DNA of 17,734 nt from NCBI GenBank assembly GCA_913056285.1, contig CAJXNE010000019.1:1-17734 (forward strand), in the 5' to 3' direction. This DNA is from an uncultured Zetaproteobacteria bacterium. Its GTDB lineage: Bacteria > Pseudomonadota > Zetaproteobacteria > Mariprofundales > Mariprofundaceae. The notes under the pieces are model-generated. The model saw only the letters and a list, made by a program, of their open reading frames with translations, was not told where the DNA came from and searched no databases. Below, piece after piece: positions 7,390 through 14,689 of this stretch; positions within the stretch are counted from its first letter, which is position 1; every line of letters begins with the position of its first letter. Made by a program: the position numbers and the translations under genes.

Positions 7390-7477
7390 GGCTTATTGGC
7401 CTTGCCTGGGGGGTGTGATCGGGCAGGCGCGGGAGCCTGCTGCTACGGCTGCGACGTGGTGATGGCGGAGCATGGCC
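7390..7477. other. GC-rich spacer with hairpin between fliR and flhB
   Basis: This 88-nt gap is richer in G and C than its neighbours. A perfect 6-bp stem GCAGGC/GCCTGC (7423-7428 and 7435-7440) encloses a 6-nt loop. No T-run follows on either strand, so it is not a standard terminator. It might stabilise or process the mRNA. Confidence 0.45.
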
Positions 7478-8260
7478 TTAGGCGCCGGCCAGATGGCGCA
7501 GGAATAATGGCACCTGACCGGACAGGGATGTGAATGCATCGCTCATCAGATAAATAAATGCCGGGATGCCCAGCCCGAAGGCCATCAGGCCGAGGCCGAC
7601 GGTGAGTGGAAAACTGACAAAAAACACTTGAATTTGCGGCACTGCCCGGGCTAGCAAACCCAGCGCAATATAAACGAAGGTCAACAGTAACATGATGGGT
7701 GCGGCCAGTTTCAGGGATAGCACAAACATCGAGGCTGCTGCATCGGTGAGGTCCATCAGGGCAGGGAATGACCAGTCATGATTGATGGGAAACTGGGTAA
7801 AGGAATCAATCAGAGAGCGCAGAAACATATGATGTGCACCTGTTGATACCCATAACAGCATGGCCAGTGTCATGGCCAGTTGTGATAATACGGATTGCTG
7901 GCTGTGGGTGGCAGGGTCAAACACATTGGCGACCGTCATTCCCATCTGGAAACTCATGATCTGGCCGGCAAACTGGGCAGCGGTAAAAATCAACTGAGCG
8001 AACAGTCCTAAAGCGGCTGCAATCAGGATTTCCTGCATGGCAATCACGGCAAACGTCAGCGGCTCAAGCGGGATGGCTGCAACCTGAGGTTCGACCAGCG
8101 GGTAAATCAGTACGGTGAGCAGCACAATCAGGCCGATTTTAATCTGCATGGGAATCAGTTGATGTCCCAGCACCGGCAACAGGATAATCAGGGCGCTGAT
8201 ACGCAGCATGACCAGAACCGCCACGATAATGTGTTGAATATCAAACCATGGAAAGTCCAC
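7478..8260 (-). CDS. fliR: Flagellar export gate protein FliR
   Basis: FliR forms the export channel together with FliP and FliQ. A GTG at 8258-8260, 5 nt after the fliQ stop, gives 260 residues, the normal family length, beginning (V/M)DFPWFDIQHIIVAVLVMLRIS. The longer in-frame ATG at 8335 would add 25 polar residues encoded entirely inside fliQ and is less likely. Six hydrophobic helices span the protein, with typical AQFAGQIMSFQMGMTVANVFDP in the middle. No good ribosome-binding sequence precedes the GTG, so translation probably depends on fliQ readthrough coupling. FliP, FliQ and FliR share the gate, but fliP lies 3.8 kb upstream here. Confidence 0.95.
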   Translation of the reverse strand: MDFPWFDIQHIIVAVLVMLRISALIILLPVLGHQLIPMQIKIGLIVLLTVLIYPLVEPQVAAIPLEPLTFAVIAMQEILIAAALGLFAQLIFTAAQFAGQIMSFQMGMTVANVFDPATHSQQSVLSQLAMTLAMLLWVSTGAHHMFLRSLIDSFTQFPINHDWSFPALMDLTDAAASMFVLSLKLAAPIMLLLTFVYIALGLLARAVPQIQVFFVSFPLTVGLGLMAFGLGIPAFIYLMSDAFTSLSGQVPLFLRHLAGA

Positions 8261-8265
8261 GTCGG

Positions 8266-8535
8266 CTACTGGGTCAGCGTTGGAATGATCGCAAACAGAT
8301 TCTTGGTGAATGAAACCATTTTTTCTGTCATCCACGGTGCTGCAAGAATCATGGCCGCGAAGATGGCCATGATTTTCGGAACAAACGTCAGGGTCATTTC
8401 CTGAATCTGGGTGACAGCCTGAAGCAGAGAAATGGCAATACCTACCACCAGCGCCACGCCAAGCATGGGTAGTGAAATTAACAATACCATTTTGAGTGCT
8501 TCGCTACCGATTTGAATAACTGAATCCGGGCCCAT
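8266..8535 (-). CDS. fliQ: Flagellar export gate protein FliQ
   Basis: FliQ is a small two-helix subunit that packs around the FliP-FliR core. The 89-residue protein has the family length and pattern, with helices at about 13-36 and 52-72 and VGIAISLLQAVTQIQEMTLTFVPK between and into them. The ATG at 8535 has no clear ribosome-binding sequence. It is cut off from fliP by the hybrid kinase gene and a 212-nt gap containing a palindromic repeat, so it either relies on readthrough of the kinase mRNA or has its own promoter, which I could not identify with confidence. Confidence 0.96.
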   Translation of the reverse strand: MGPDSVIQIGSEALKMVLLISLPMLGVALVVGIAISLLQAVTQIQEMTLTFVPKIMAIFAAMILAAPWMTEKMVSFTKNLFAIIPTLTQ

Positions 8536-8609
8536 GTAAGCTAATCAGCAAGCCCGGTGCCAACCTTGGATCGGCAGAACAGTCAAAGGCAAAAAGCATA
8601 CCAATGCCG

Positions 8610-8678
8610 TCATCCCCGAATGCTTCTATCGGGGATTCATTTCAAGCACAGGTTTCCGATAAAAAACTTCGGGAATGA
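8610..8678. repeat. REP-like double palindrome in the kinase-fliQ gap
   Basis: The first half contains a perfect 8-bp stem, ATCCCCGA (8612-8619) and TCGGGGAT (8629-8636). The second half (8653-8678) is an imperfect reverse complement of the first (8610-8635): both read TCAT, CCCGAA, then TTxTATCGG on their own strand. Two inverted palindromic units around a short spacer is the layout of REP pairs (REPIN/BIME-type elements). No second copy was seen in this window. Confidence 0.7.
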
Positions 8679-8747
8679 TAAGGAATTGTTAGGGGATACA
8701 CTATTTTGAACCGATTTGCTTCCGCTTGTCGCGTTGATATGCGCTGT

Positions 8748-11738
8748 TTAAGACAGGATTTCTTCCATTTTCTGTTGCAGGGATTCCGGCATATAGGGTT
8801 TCTGGATAAAACCGGCGGGCATCTGGTCTGCAAACAGTTTGTGAATCTCCTGTTCGCTGTAACCACTGGAAAGCAGCACCCGAACATCAGGGTTGATTTT
8901 TTTCAGCTCGGCAAAGCAGGTTTTGCCATCCATCTGCGGCATGGTCATGTCCAGCAGCACTGCGCTTATTTCCGACTGGTGCTGGCGATAGCATTCAACT
9001 GCTTCTTTGCCGTCGATGGCTTCAATAATTTCAAAGCCGATATCTTTTAGCATGGCATGGGCGACTTCCCTGATCACGGCCTCATCGTCGACAATCAGAA
9101 CGGTTCCCTTGACGTGACTGGTGGGTGCAGTCTTAGCTCCGGCTTCTTCAGTGCTTTGTTTGTCGCGGCTGGAATCGCTGACGGGTAACAAAATTCTGAA
9201 TGTCGTACCTTTGCCAGGCTGGCTTTTTACACGAATAGCGCCATGGTGACCGCGCACAATGCCGAGCATGGCGCTCATGCCCAGCCCCCGACCTGTAAAT
9301 TTGGTGGTGAAAAACGGGTCGAACATTTTTTCTATGGTTGATTTTTCCATGCCGCAACCGGTATCGGCGACTTCAATGTAGATATATTCGCCTTTCGGCA
9401 GTTTCTCATTGGTCAATGAGGCGTTCAGATAGGCGTGTCCGGCCTGCATAACACCCGTGCTGAAAACGATTTCGCCCTTCTCCTCGCCGATGGCTTCATT
9501 GGCATTGGTAATCAGGTTTAAAATCACTTGTTGAATTTGTGCAGAATCGGCATCTACCAATGGCAGGTTTTCATTCAGGGCATAGCGGACGGTGATTTGC
9601 TTGTTGATGGACACCTCCATCAAGCGGGTCATTTCCCTGATCAGTTCCGGGATGCTGACAGGCTGAATCATAAAATGGCCTTTGCCTGAGTATGCCAGCA
9701 TCTGTTTGCACAGGTCGGCGGCGCGCCGACTTGATGCCGTGATGTGCGATAAATGTATGCGAACATCCTTGTTGGCATCCAGACCACGCTCAGCCATGGC
9801 GGCATTGCCCATGATGGCGGTCAGCAGATTATTGAAATCATGTGCGATGCCTCCGGCCAGTATGCCGAGGCTTTCGAGCCGCTGGGTGTGCTCCAGTTGC
9901 AAACTGCGCTGCTTGGCTTCGGTGATATCGCGGTCTATGCAGATTTGATGATGCACATGGCCATTTTCATCCATAATGGGTGAAATACGACGTGCAACCA
10001 GGCGATCTTCATTGTCGTCGGTATGGAATAGCATTTCACCAGACCATATTTCCTGATGCTTGATGGTTGAAATAATATCCTTGTAGGTGTCATCGCCTGC
10101 GTTGCCTCCGCGCAAGACGGCTGCCGACATTCCAATAATCTGATCCAGTGGTTGCTGATACAATGCTGCAGCAGAAGGGTTGGCAAATTCGATGATGCCT
10201 TCGGCATCCAGCACCATAATGGCCTCATGGCTGGCATGAATGGCCTGAATCAGCAGCGCCAGTTTACTCTCAGCTTTTTTTCTTTGGGTAATGTCGCGGG
10301 CAATGCCATTGATGGCGACAGGTTTGCCATCGCGCATTACCAGACTGGAATTGATTTCGAGATGGTGACGTTGACCATGCAGATCAATTACATCCAGTTC
10401 ATAGACGGTGCTTTGGCCTGTGGTCAGTTTCTTTTGCATCATATCAAGGGCAAGTTGTAAATGATCCGGGGCTATAATGTCGGCGATATTTTTACCAATG
10501 ATTGGTTCACCGAACGTAGCGGTGGCGGCCTCATTGGCAGCGGTGATGATTCCGTCCAGACCATAGACATAAATCATGTCGGAACTCTGTTTGACGGTAT
10601 CCATCAGTTCCGCCTGATGCTGTCGGGCGATTTCCAGTTGTTCCCGGTTGCGGTAGTTATCAATGGCGATACTGGTCAGGCTGGCGATATGTTCGATCAA
10701 TTCAAGATCATTATCCGATGGGAGGCGAACGTCATGGTAATACATGGCAAAGGTGCCGAGTACGTTGCCGTCGGCATCACGAATCGGTTCCGACCAGCAC
10801 GCTTTCAGGTCGTGCGATAGCGCGGTATCGCGATAGTCTTTCCATAGCGGATCGGTCGCGATATCCGCGACAATCACGCGTTCATTGCGAAAAGCCGCTG
10901 TACAGCAGGAGCAGTTAGCAGGGCCGATTGCAGCACCGTCGAAGGCCGCATTCCATGCATCCGGCAGGCCGGGCGCAGCTCCTCCGCGCATGTGTTTGCC
11001 ATCATCATCCAATAATAACACCGAGGCAATCATACCCGGTCGCTGTGCTTCGACCTGTTGCACGATGGTGGTAAGAATTTCGCTCAGTGAACCACGGTGG
11101 CGAGCAATGGCATCCAGGATTCGTTGCTGTAATTCGAGTCGCCGTTCGTGTCGTTCACGCTGTCTGACTTCATCGGCAAGCTGCGTATTTTTGCGGATTG
11201 TGCCATTCAGTAGCTGGGTATTTCGCCGTGCGACAACAGATAGCGCCAGCATATAAATCAGGGTGGCAACCCCCAGTATAGTATGTACTTTTGCGCCCTG
11301 GATGAAAAACCAGATAGCCAGCGGTACAAGAACAGGAAGCATAAACACATAAAACAACTGCATGCGTCCGGCATAGGCATTGCTACTGCCGGCGACCAGG
11401 CCGGTCAGGATGATGACCAGCAGTATTTGATGTTGTGCATCGAGTCCGGGCAGGAACAGCGGCACACTTGATCCCCATACAAGGCTGGCAAGCATTGTCA
11501 GTGGTAACTGTGAACGGTTATTGCGATTGTGTGGCAGATGAACGTAAATCGCGAGCAGACGCAGGGAGGAAATGGCCAGCAGGGTTGCCAGCCAGTAAAG
11601 CAGACTGTCGAACCTTTGCCCCCACAGCCCGATCACCAGAAGGCCAGCAAGAATTGTAGATACCACGATGGATGTGGATATCTGGCCCTTGATGACTGTA
11701 TCGATATCGGCTTCTGCGCCGAAGGACTTGCTATTCAC
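8748..11738 (-). CDS. Membrane GAF-PAS-PAS hybrid histidine kinase with receiver domain
   Basis: This 996-residue protein has five or six N-terminal membrane helices (about 20-172), a GAF domain (about 205-362), two PAS domains (about 378-488 and 495-607), a HisKA domain with the phosphorylated His at 633 (AGGIAHDFNNLL), a HATPase domain (N-box NLITNANEAI 741-750, DTGCGM 792-797, FDPFFTTK 806-813, GRGLGMS) and a C-terminal receiver (acidic pair D884-D885, phospho-acceptor D930 in LLDMTMPQMDG, K980). All catalytic residues are present. It starts at GTG 11738, with GGAG 10 nt upstream. The GAF domain has a cysteine cluster (CSCC, 276-279). The signal and the output are unknown. It is transcribed with the flagellar genes but splits fliP from fliQ, so it looks like an insertion. 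A regulatory link to motility is possible but unproven. Confidence 0.95.
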   Translation of the reverse strand: MNSKSFGAEADIDTVIKGQISTSIVVSTILAGLLVIGLWGQRFDSLLYWLATLLAISSLRLLAIYVHLPHNRNNRSQLPLTMLASLVWGSSVPLFLPGLDAQHQILLVIILTGLVAGSSNAYAGRMQLFYVFMLPVLVPLAIWFFIQGAKVHTILGVATLIYMLALSVVARRNTQLLNGTIRKNTQLADEVRQRERHERRLELQQRILDAIARHRGSLSEILTTIVQQVEAQRPGMIASVLLLDDDGKHMRGGAAPGLPDAWNAAFDGAAIGPANCSCCTAAFRNERVIVADIATDPLWKDYRDTALSHDLKACWSEPIRDADGNVLGTFAMYYHDVRLPSDNDLELIEHIASLTSIAIDNYRNREQLEIARQHQAELMDTVKQSSDMIYVYGLDGIITAANEAATATFGEPIIGKNIADIIAPDHLQLALDMMQKKLTTGQSTVYELDVIDLHGQRHHLEINSSLVMRDGKPVAINGIARDITQRKKAESKLALLIQAIHASHEAIMVLDAEGIIEFANPSAAALYQQPLDQIIGMSAAVLRGGNAGDDTYKDIISTIKHQEIWSGEMLFHTDDNEDRLVARRISPIMDENGHVHHQICIDRDITEAKQRSLQLEHTQRLESLGILAGGIAHDFNNLLTAIMGNAAMAERGLDANKDVRIHLSHITASSRRAADLCKQMLAYSGKGHFMIQPVSIPELIREMTRLMEVSINKQITVRYALNENLPLVDADSAQIQQVILNLITNANEAIGEEKGEIVFSTGVMQAGHAYLNASLTNEKLPKGEYIYIEVADTGCGMEKSTIEKMFDPFFTTKFTGRGLGMSAMLGIVRGHHGAIRVKSQPGKGTTFRILLPVSDSSRDKQSTEEAGAKTAPTSHVKGTVLIVDDEAVIREVAHAMLKDIGFEIIEAIDGKEAVECYRQHQSEISAVLLDMTMPQMDGKTCFAELKKINPDVRVLLSSGYSEQEIHKLFADQMPAGFIQKPYMPESLQQKMEEILS

Positions 11739-11827
11739 CTGTTACTTTCTCCAATACATATGCTTGCCAGCCTGAAACGATATAAGATTTTTGCATGAAT
11801 GGCATCAGCAAAATTTCTCCGAGTGGT
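11739..11827 (-). promoter_or_regulatory. Leader region upstream of the hybrid kinase
   Basis: This 89-nt stretch between the receiver remnant and the kinase GTG is AT-rich and holds GGAG 10 nt before the start. It could carry a promoter (for example TTGCTG with TTATAT 20 nt later), but the spacing is poor. No sigma-54 or sigma-28 consensus was seen. Confidence 0.3.
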
Positions 11828-11995
11828 TTATTGCTTCAGCAAGGATTTAATGTGTTGCGAGAGGATGGGAATTTGTACCGGTTTGAACAGAATCATGCTG
11901 TAAGTCTGCTCATCTGCCGTCAGTTGAATCTGACCCTGATCGAAGCCGACCATCAATATCATCGGGATGGGGTTGTTGGTGGCTCTGATCTTCCA
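11828..11995 (-). pseudogene. 3' remnant of a receiver-domain gene
   Basis: A minus-strand frame is open from just after a TAG (11996-11998) to TAA at 11828-11830. It reads WKIRATNNPIPMILMVGFD, continues for about 20 residues, then SMILFKPVQIPILSQHIKS and LLKQ. This matches the second half of a response-regulator receiver: helix 4, strand 4 (IPMILMVG), the FKPV lysine-proline motif of strand 5 and helix 5. It resembles the degenerate second receivers of hybrid kinases. The first half with the phospho-acceptor Asp is absent, and only about 42 nt separate it from the fliP stop. In another frame VVED occurs just upstream, perhaps a relic of strand 1 after an internal deletion. A 44-residue product could start at ATG 11962. 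Neighbouring an intact hybrid kinase, it suggests a decayed two-component cassette. Confidence 0.65.
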
Positions 11996-12037
11996 CTACG
12001 GTTTGCTGTTGCTACCCGGTTACACCTTTATATTTTA

Positions 12038-12799
12038 TTACATCCTGAAACTGGACAGCAGGTTGGCGGTGATCAGGTGCCAGCCATCAATCAATACAAA
12101 TAGAATAATTTTCAGCGGCAAGGAAATCATCACCGGTGGCAGCATCATCATGCCCATACTCATCAATACGCTGGCCACGATCAGGTCGAGTACCACGAAC
12201 GGGATATAAATCAGGAATCCGATTTCAAAGGCAGTGCGCAATTCGCTAATTACAAATGAAGGGATTAGCACATACAGCGGCGTATCTTCAGCCTTGGCCG
12301 GTTTTTTCAATTTGGCGGCATCCAGGAACAGAATCAGATCATCCTCGCGTGTTTGCTTGAGCATAAACGAGCGTAGCGGTGCAATGCCGCGCTCTACCGC
12401 AACGGCTTGCGTGATATCTTCATTCAGATAGGGGGTAAGCGCTTGATTGTCAATTTTTTGCCATACCGGCATCATAATAAACAGGGTGAGGAATAAGGCC
12501 AGCCCGACCAGAATTTGATTGGGTGGAGATTGCTGTGTTCCCATGGCCTGTCGTAAAAATGCGAACACGATTAGAATACGCGTGAACGATGTCATCATCA
12601 CCAGAATCGATGGCGCCAGCGTCAGCACCGTCAACATGGCAATGATTTTCAGACCGGTGAACCATGCATCCGGATCTTCACTATCGCCAAGGCTGAACGA
12701 AAGCGTCGGAATATCGCCAGCATGTGCTGCAACCGGCAGCAATAACAGCGTAGTGAGTACGGCGAGTATAAAAGCGGGTGAATGATGCTTGTTAGTCAT
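12038..12799 (-). CDS. fliP: Flagellar export gate protein FliP
   Basis: FliP is the main pore subunit of the export gate, assembled in the inner membrane. The 253-residue protein has the unusual cleavable signal peptide of the family (about 1-27, ending VAAHA), then four membrane helices with signatures PSILVMMTSFTRILIVFAFLR (about 63-83), SPPNQILVGLALFLTLFIM and the C-terminal FEIGFLIYIPFVVLDLIVAS and MMMLPPVMISLPLKIILF. It overlaps fliO by 8 nt at its start. Directly after its stop lies the receiver remnant rather than fliQ. Confidence 0.97.
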   Translation of the reverse strand: MTNKHHSPAFILAVLTTLLLLPVAAHAGDIPTLSFSLGDSEDPDAWFTGLKIIAMLTVLTLAPSILVMMTSFTRILIVFAFLRQAMGTQQSPPNQILVGLALFLTLFIMMPVWQKIDNQALTPYLNEDITQAVAVERGIAPLRSFMLKQTREDDLILFLDAAKLKKPAKAEDTPLYVLIPSFVISELRTAFEIGFLIYIPFVVLDLIVASVLMSMGMMMLPPVMISLPLKIILFVLIDGWHLITANLLSSFRM

Positions 12800-13094
12800 G
12801 ATCTTCTACCTGTTTTGATGGTGAAGCTGCGCTTAGTGCTTGATCGCTATGCAGTTGCACCATGCCGCCGGGAGACAGTCCGAGCAGGTAGTGGCGGCCC
12901 TGATGGCGAATTTCAACAAGGCTGTTTTTATTGTCCAGGTGCAGTCGCTGGATGATTTTGAAATCCCGTTCAACTGCATTGCCGCTATGATGCTGGAATC
13001 GGCGAACGCCCCATATAATCAGCGCAAACAGGCCCAGTACAAGGCTGAGCCCGAGCAGTGATTGCAGCACCATTGCCAGCAAATTGGTGTCCAT
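12792..13094 (-). CDS. fliO: Flagellar export chaperone protein FliO
   Basis: FliO is a small single-pass membrane protein that helps FliP assemble. The 100-residue protein has one helix (about 8-30), a basic edge (RRFQHH), and a conserved compact domain (VERDFKIIQRLHLDNKNSLVEI ending in a GLSPGGMVQLH pattern). It overlaps fliP by 8 nt. Its ATG lacks a clear ribosome-binding sequence; an inverted-repeat element ends 19 nt upstream and separates it from fliN, so its former translation coupling to fliN may be lost. Confidence 0.9.
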   Translation of the reverse strand: MDTNLLAMVLQSLLGLSLVLGLFALIIWGVRRFQHHSGNAVERDFKIIQRLHLDNKNSLVEIRHQGRHYLLGLSPGGMVQLHSDQALSAASPSKQVEDHD

Positions 13095-13112
13095 CGTGTG
13101 TGTCAGCCGTGG

Positions 13113-13280
13113 TTAGCCCGGACTATTGATGAATCGCCGCGATGATCACGCCGGGCCTTTGCTTGCAACGGATTCTGAGGAAGAGACTCGTAGCAATGCA
13201 TACGAGCGACTGACGAAGGATTCGTTGTGGGCAAAGGAACTAGTGAGGGCGCGGCAGTATTCATGAATAGTTCGGGTTAG
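13113..13280. mobile_element. 168-bp inverted-repeat element between fliN and fliO (MITE-like)
   Basis: Terminal arms at 13113-13141 and 13250-13280 are inverted copies, matching at 24 of 29 positions with one 2-nt gap (shared CCCG, ACTATT, ATGAAT, GCCGCG). Inside, 13156-13175 pairs with 13218-13237 (15 of 20), and CTCGTA (13187-13192) pairs with TACGAG (13201-13206). The whole segment can therefore fold into one long hairpin. It encodes no protein and overlaps the fliN stop codon. A non-autonomous transposon relic or a structured mRNA element would both fit. Confidence 0.65.
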
Positions 13281-13594
13281 GAAAGCGAACTGATGCGGGC
13301 TGTGGCCGGGACAATCTCGGTGATGCGAACTGCCAGTTTGTCTCCGGTTGAGACCACTTCACCTTTGGCGAAGATGCTGCCATTGGCAAGAATCTGGACT
13401 TCTGCATTGGCTTCTTTATTCATCTCGATCACCATGCCTTTGTTCATGCGTGCAATATTGTGCAGCGGTAATTTCACGCGGCCAAGCTCCACGCTGATCT
13501 CCAGAGGTACGTGCATAATAGATTCAAGATTAGCGGCCTGGCCGTTATTTTGATCGGCGGGCGCCTGGTTTTCTCTCATGGCCTCATCTGTCAT
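13277..13594 (-). CDS. fliN: Flagellar motor switch protein FliN
   Basis: FliN forms the lower part of the cytoplasmic C-ring and takes part in switching rotation and in export docking. The 105-residue protein has a polar N-terminus (about 1-24) and a full SpoA/C-ring domain (MHVPLEISVELGRVKLPL to LAVRITEIV). It begins 2 nt after the fliM stop, a normal operon spacing. Its stop codon lies inside the right arm of the inverted-repeat element, so its final residues (ARISSLS) may have been set by that element. Confidence 0.97.
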   Translation of the reverse strand: MTDEAMRENQAPADQNNGQAANLESIMHVPLEISVELGRVKLPLHNIARMNKGMVIEMNKEANAEVQILANGSIFAKGEVVSTGDKLAVRITEIVPATARISSLS

Positions 13595-13596
13595 GG

Positions 13597-14583
13597 TTAA
13601 TCTCCTGGGTGAATGTTGTTGACAATTTCTGCAGCCAGTACGCCGTTTTGTTCTCCGGCCCTGGCTTTAAATACGGGAATATCCTCAATCCATAACAAAC
13701 ATGAATCAGTCTGTCTTGCTTTCAGGGGTAAAAAATCACCCTCTTTAAGTGAAAGAAAAGTGCCGATATCAATCTGACATCTTCCCAGTTCAAATCGCAC
13801 TTCAGCAGGTGTCTTGGAAATGCGTTGCATCAGGCTGTCGGTCCATTCTGTATCGGTTTCAGTGGGCTCATCACTGAGTGTTACGCGCAGCAGTTCGAGC
13901 ATGGGCTCCAGAAACGAGCGCGGATAATGAATGCCCAGATGGCCGGTTAGCTCATCACTGATCGTGGCCTCGAACTGGGCGCTGAAACACTTTTCCATAG
14001 CACCTGTTACAGCCAGAAATTGAGGGTCGTAATCCAGCTTATAAGGCTTGAATGTCAGCGCATGGACAGGCGCCCATAAATCACTGAGCAGGGTGGCCAT
14101 TTTTTCGGCAATGCGCTCTGATAAACGCAGTTCAACCGGTGATAATGTTTGTGGGTTATCAGTAGACTCACCTTCGCCGCCGAGCATGGCATCGACAAAG
14201 GCCACAATAATTGCTGTATCAAAGGTGAACAGCATGCGGCCATAATCTTCCACTTCAAAGACAAAATAAACCTGGGGTTTGTCGGTCGTGATAAGGTCTT
14301 TATACAGGTTGTTTTCCAGTCGGGAAACCTGAATGGTGATATCTCCGTTAAACAGCTCATCCCATTGTTCATCCAGCATTTCCACCAGTCGTTCCTGTAG
14401 ATTCACAAACATCGGATAGCGGTCAGGGCTGTCTTCATCGGAGCTGTCAAAGTGAAAAGAGTCTACCTTTTCCGGCTGCCTGATCGGGGGCAGGGACGCG
14501 AACATGGCATCCACTTGTTCAGATGGTGCTACTTCAGCCATCAGTGCCTCGATCTCATCCGGAGCCAGAATAGGTTCAGTCAT
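13597..14583 (-). CDS. fliM: Flagellar motor switch protein FliM
   Basis: FliM is the C-ring protein that binds phosphorylated CheY and reverses the motor. Starting at ATG 14583 gives 328 residues with the expected N-terminus MTEPILAPDEIEALMAEV, where DEIEALM is the CheY-binding motif. The middle domain contains the GGxG motif (MLGGEGEST), and the C-terminal SpoA domain follows (about 250-325). A longer in-frame start at 14637 would add 18 residues (MGCCNATCVALEPQGNGI) translated from the 35-bp repeat, and is rejected. Ribosome-binding sequence is weak (CAGGGC about 12 nt upstream). fliN follows after 2 nt. Confidence 0.96.
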   Translation of the reverse strand: MTEPILAPDEIEALMAEVAPSEQVDAMFASLPPIRQPEKVDSFHFDSSDEDSPDRYPMFVNLQERLVEMLDEQWDELFNGDITIQVSRLENNLYKDLITTDKPQVYFVFEVEDYGRMLFTFDTAIIVAFVDAMLGGEGESTDNPQTLSPVELRLSERIAEKMATLLSDLWAPVHALTFKPYKLDYDPQFLAVTGAMEKCFSAQFEATISDELTGHLGIHYPRSFLEPMLELLRVTLSDEPTETDTEWTDSLMQRISKTPAEVRFELGRCQIDIGTFLSLKEGDFLPLKARQTDSCLLWIEDIPVFKARAGEQNGVLAAEIVNNIHPGD

Positions 14584-14607
14584 GATGCCATTGCCCTGTG
14601 GTTCAAG

Positions 14608-14642
14608 AGCGACGCAAGTCGCGTTACAACAACCCAACGATT
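14608..14642 (-). repeat. 35-bp dispersed repeat, copy 2
   Basis: On the minus strand this reads AATCGTTGGGT, GTTG, AACGCGACTT and GTCGCT with four differences from the copy at 724-758. It keeps a GCGAC/GTCGC stem, here with a TTGC loop. It lies 25 nt upstream of the fliM start in the fliL-fliM gap. Confidence 0.75.
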
Positions 14643-14681
14643 GAATAATGAAATGGTAAAATCTTCCATTTTGTTATTCAA
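14641..14681. repeat. 16-bp inverted repeat in the fliL-fliM gap
   Basis: TTGAATAATGAAATGG (14641-14656) and CCATTTTGTTATTCAA (14666-14681) are reverse complements at 14 of 16 positions around a 9-nt loop. In the flagellar mRNA this forms a stem-loop 8 nt after the fliL stop, next to the 35-bp repeat. It has no T-run, so it more likely affects mRNA processing or stability than full termination. Confidence 0.75.
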
Positions 14682-14689
14682 GAGTATCA

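Noticed and set aside
7423..7440. GC-rich hairpin as a terminator after fliR
   Set aside because: No T-run follows on either strand, and flhB continues in the same direction 34 nt later.
11795..12103. Plus-strand 102-residue open frame across the fliP-kinase gap
   Set aside because: It is antisense to the fliP end and to the receiver remnant, has no ribosome-binding site and shows no domain pattern. The minus strand explains the sequence better.
14584..14637. N-terminal extension of FliM (MGCCNATC...)
   Set aside because: It translates a dispersed intergenic repeat; the canonical FliM N-terminus begins at 14583.
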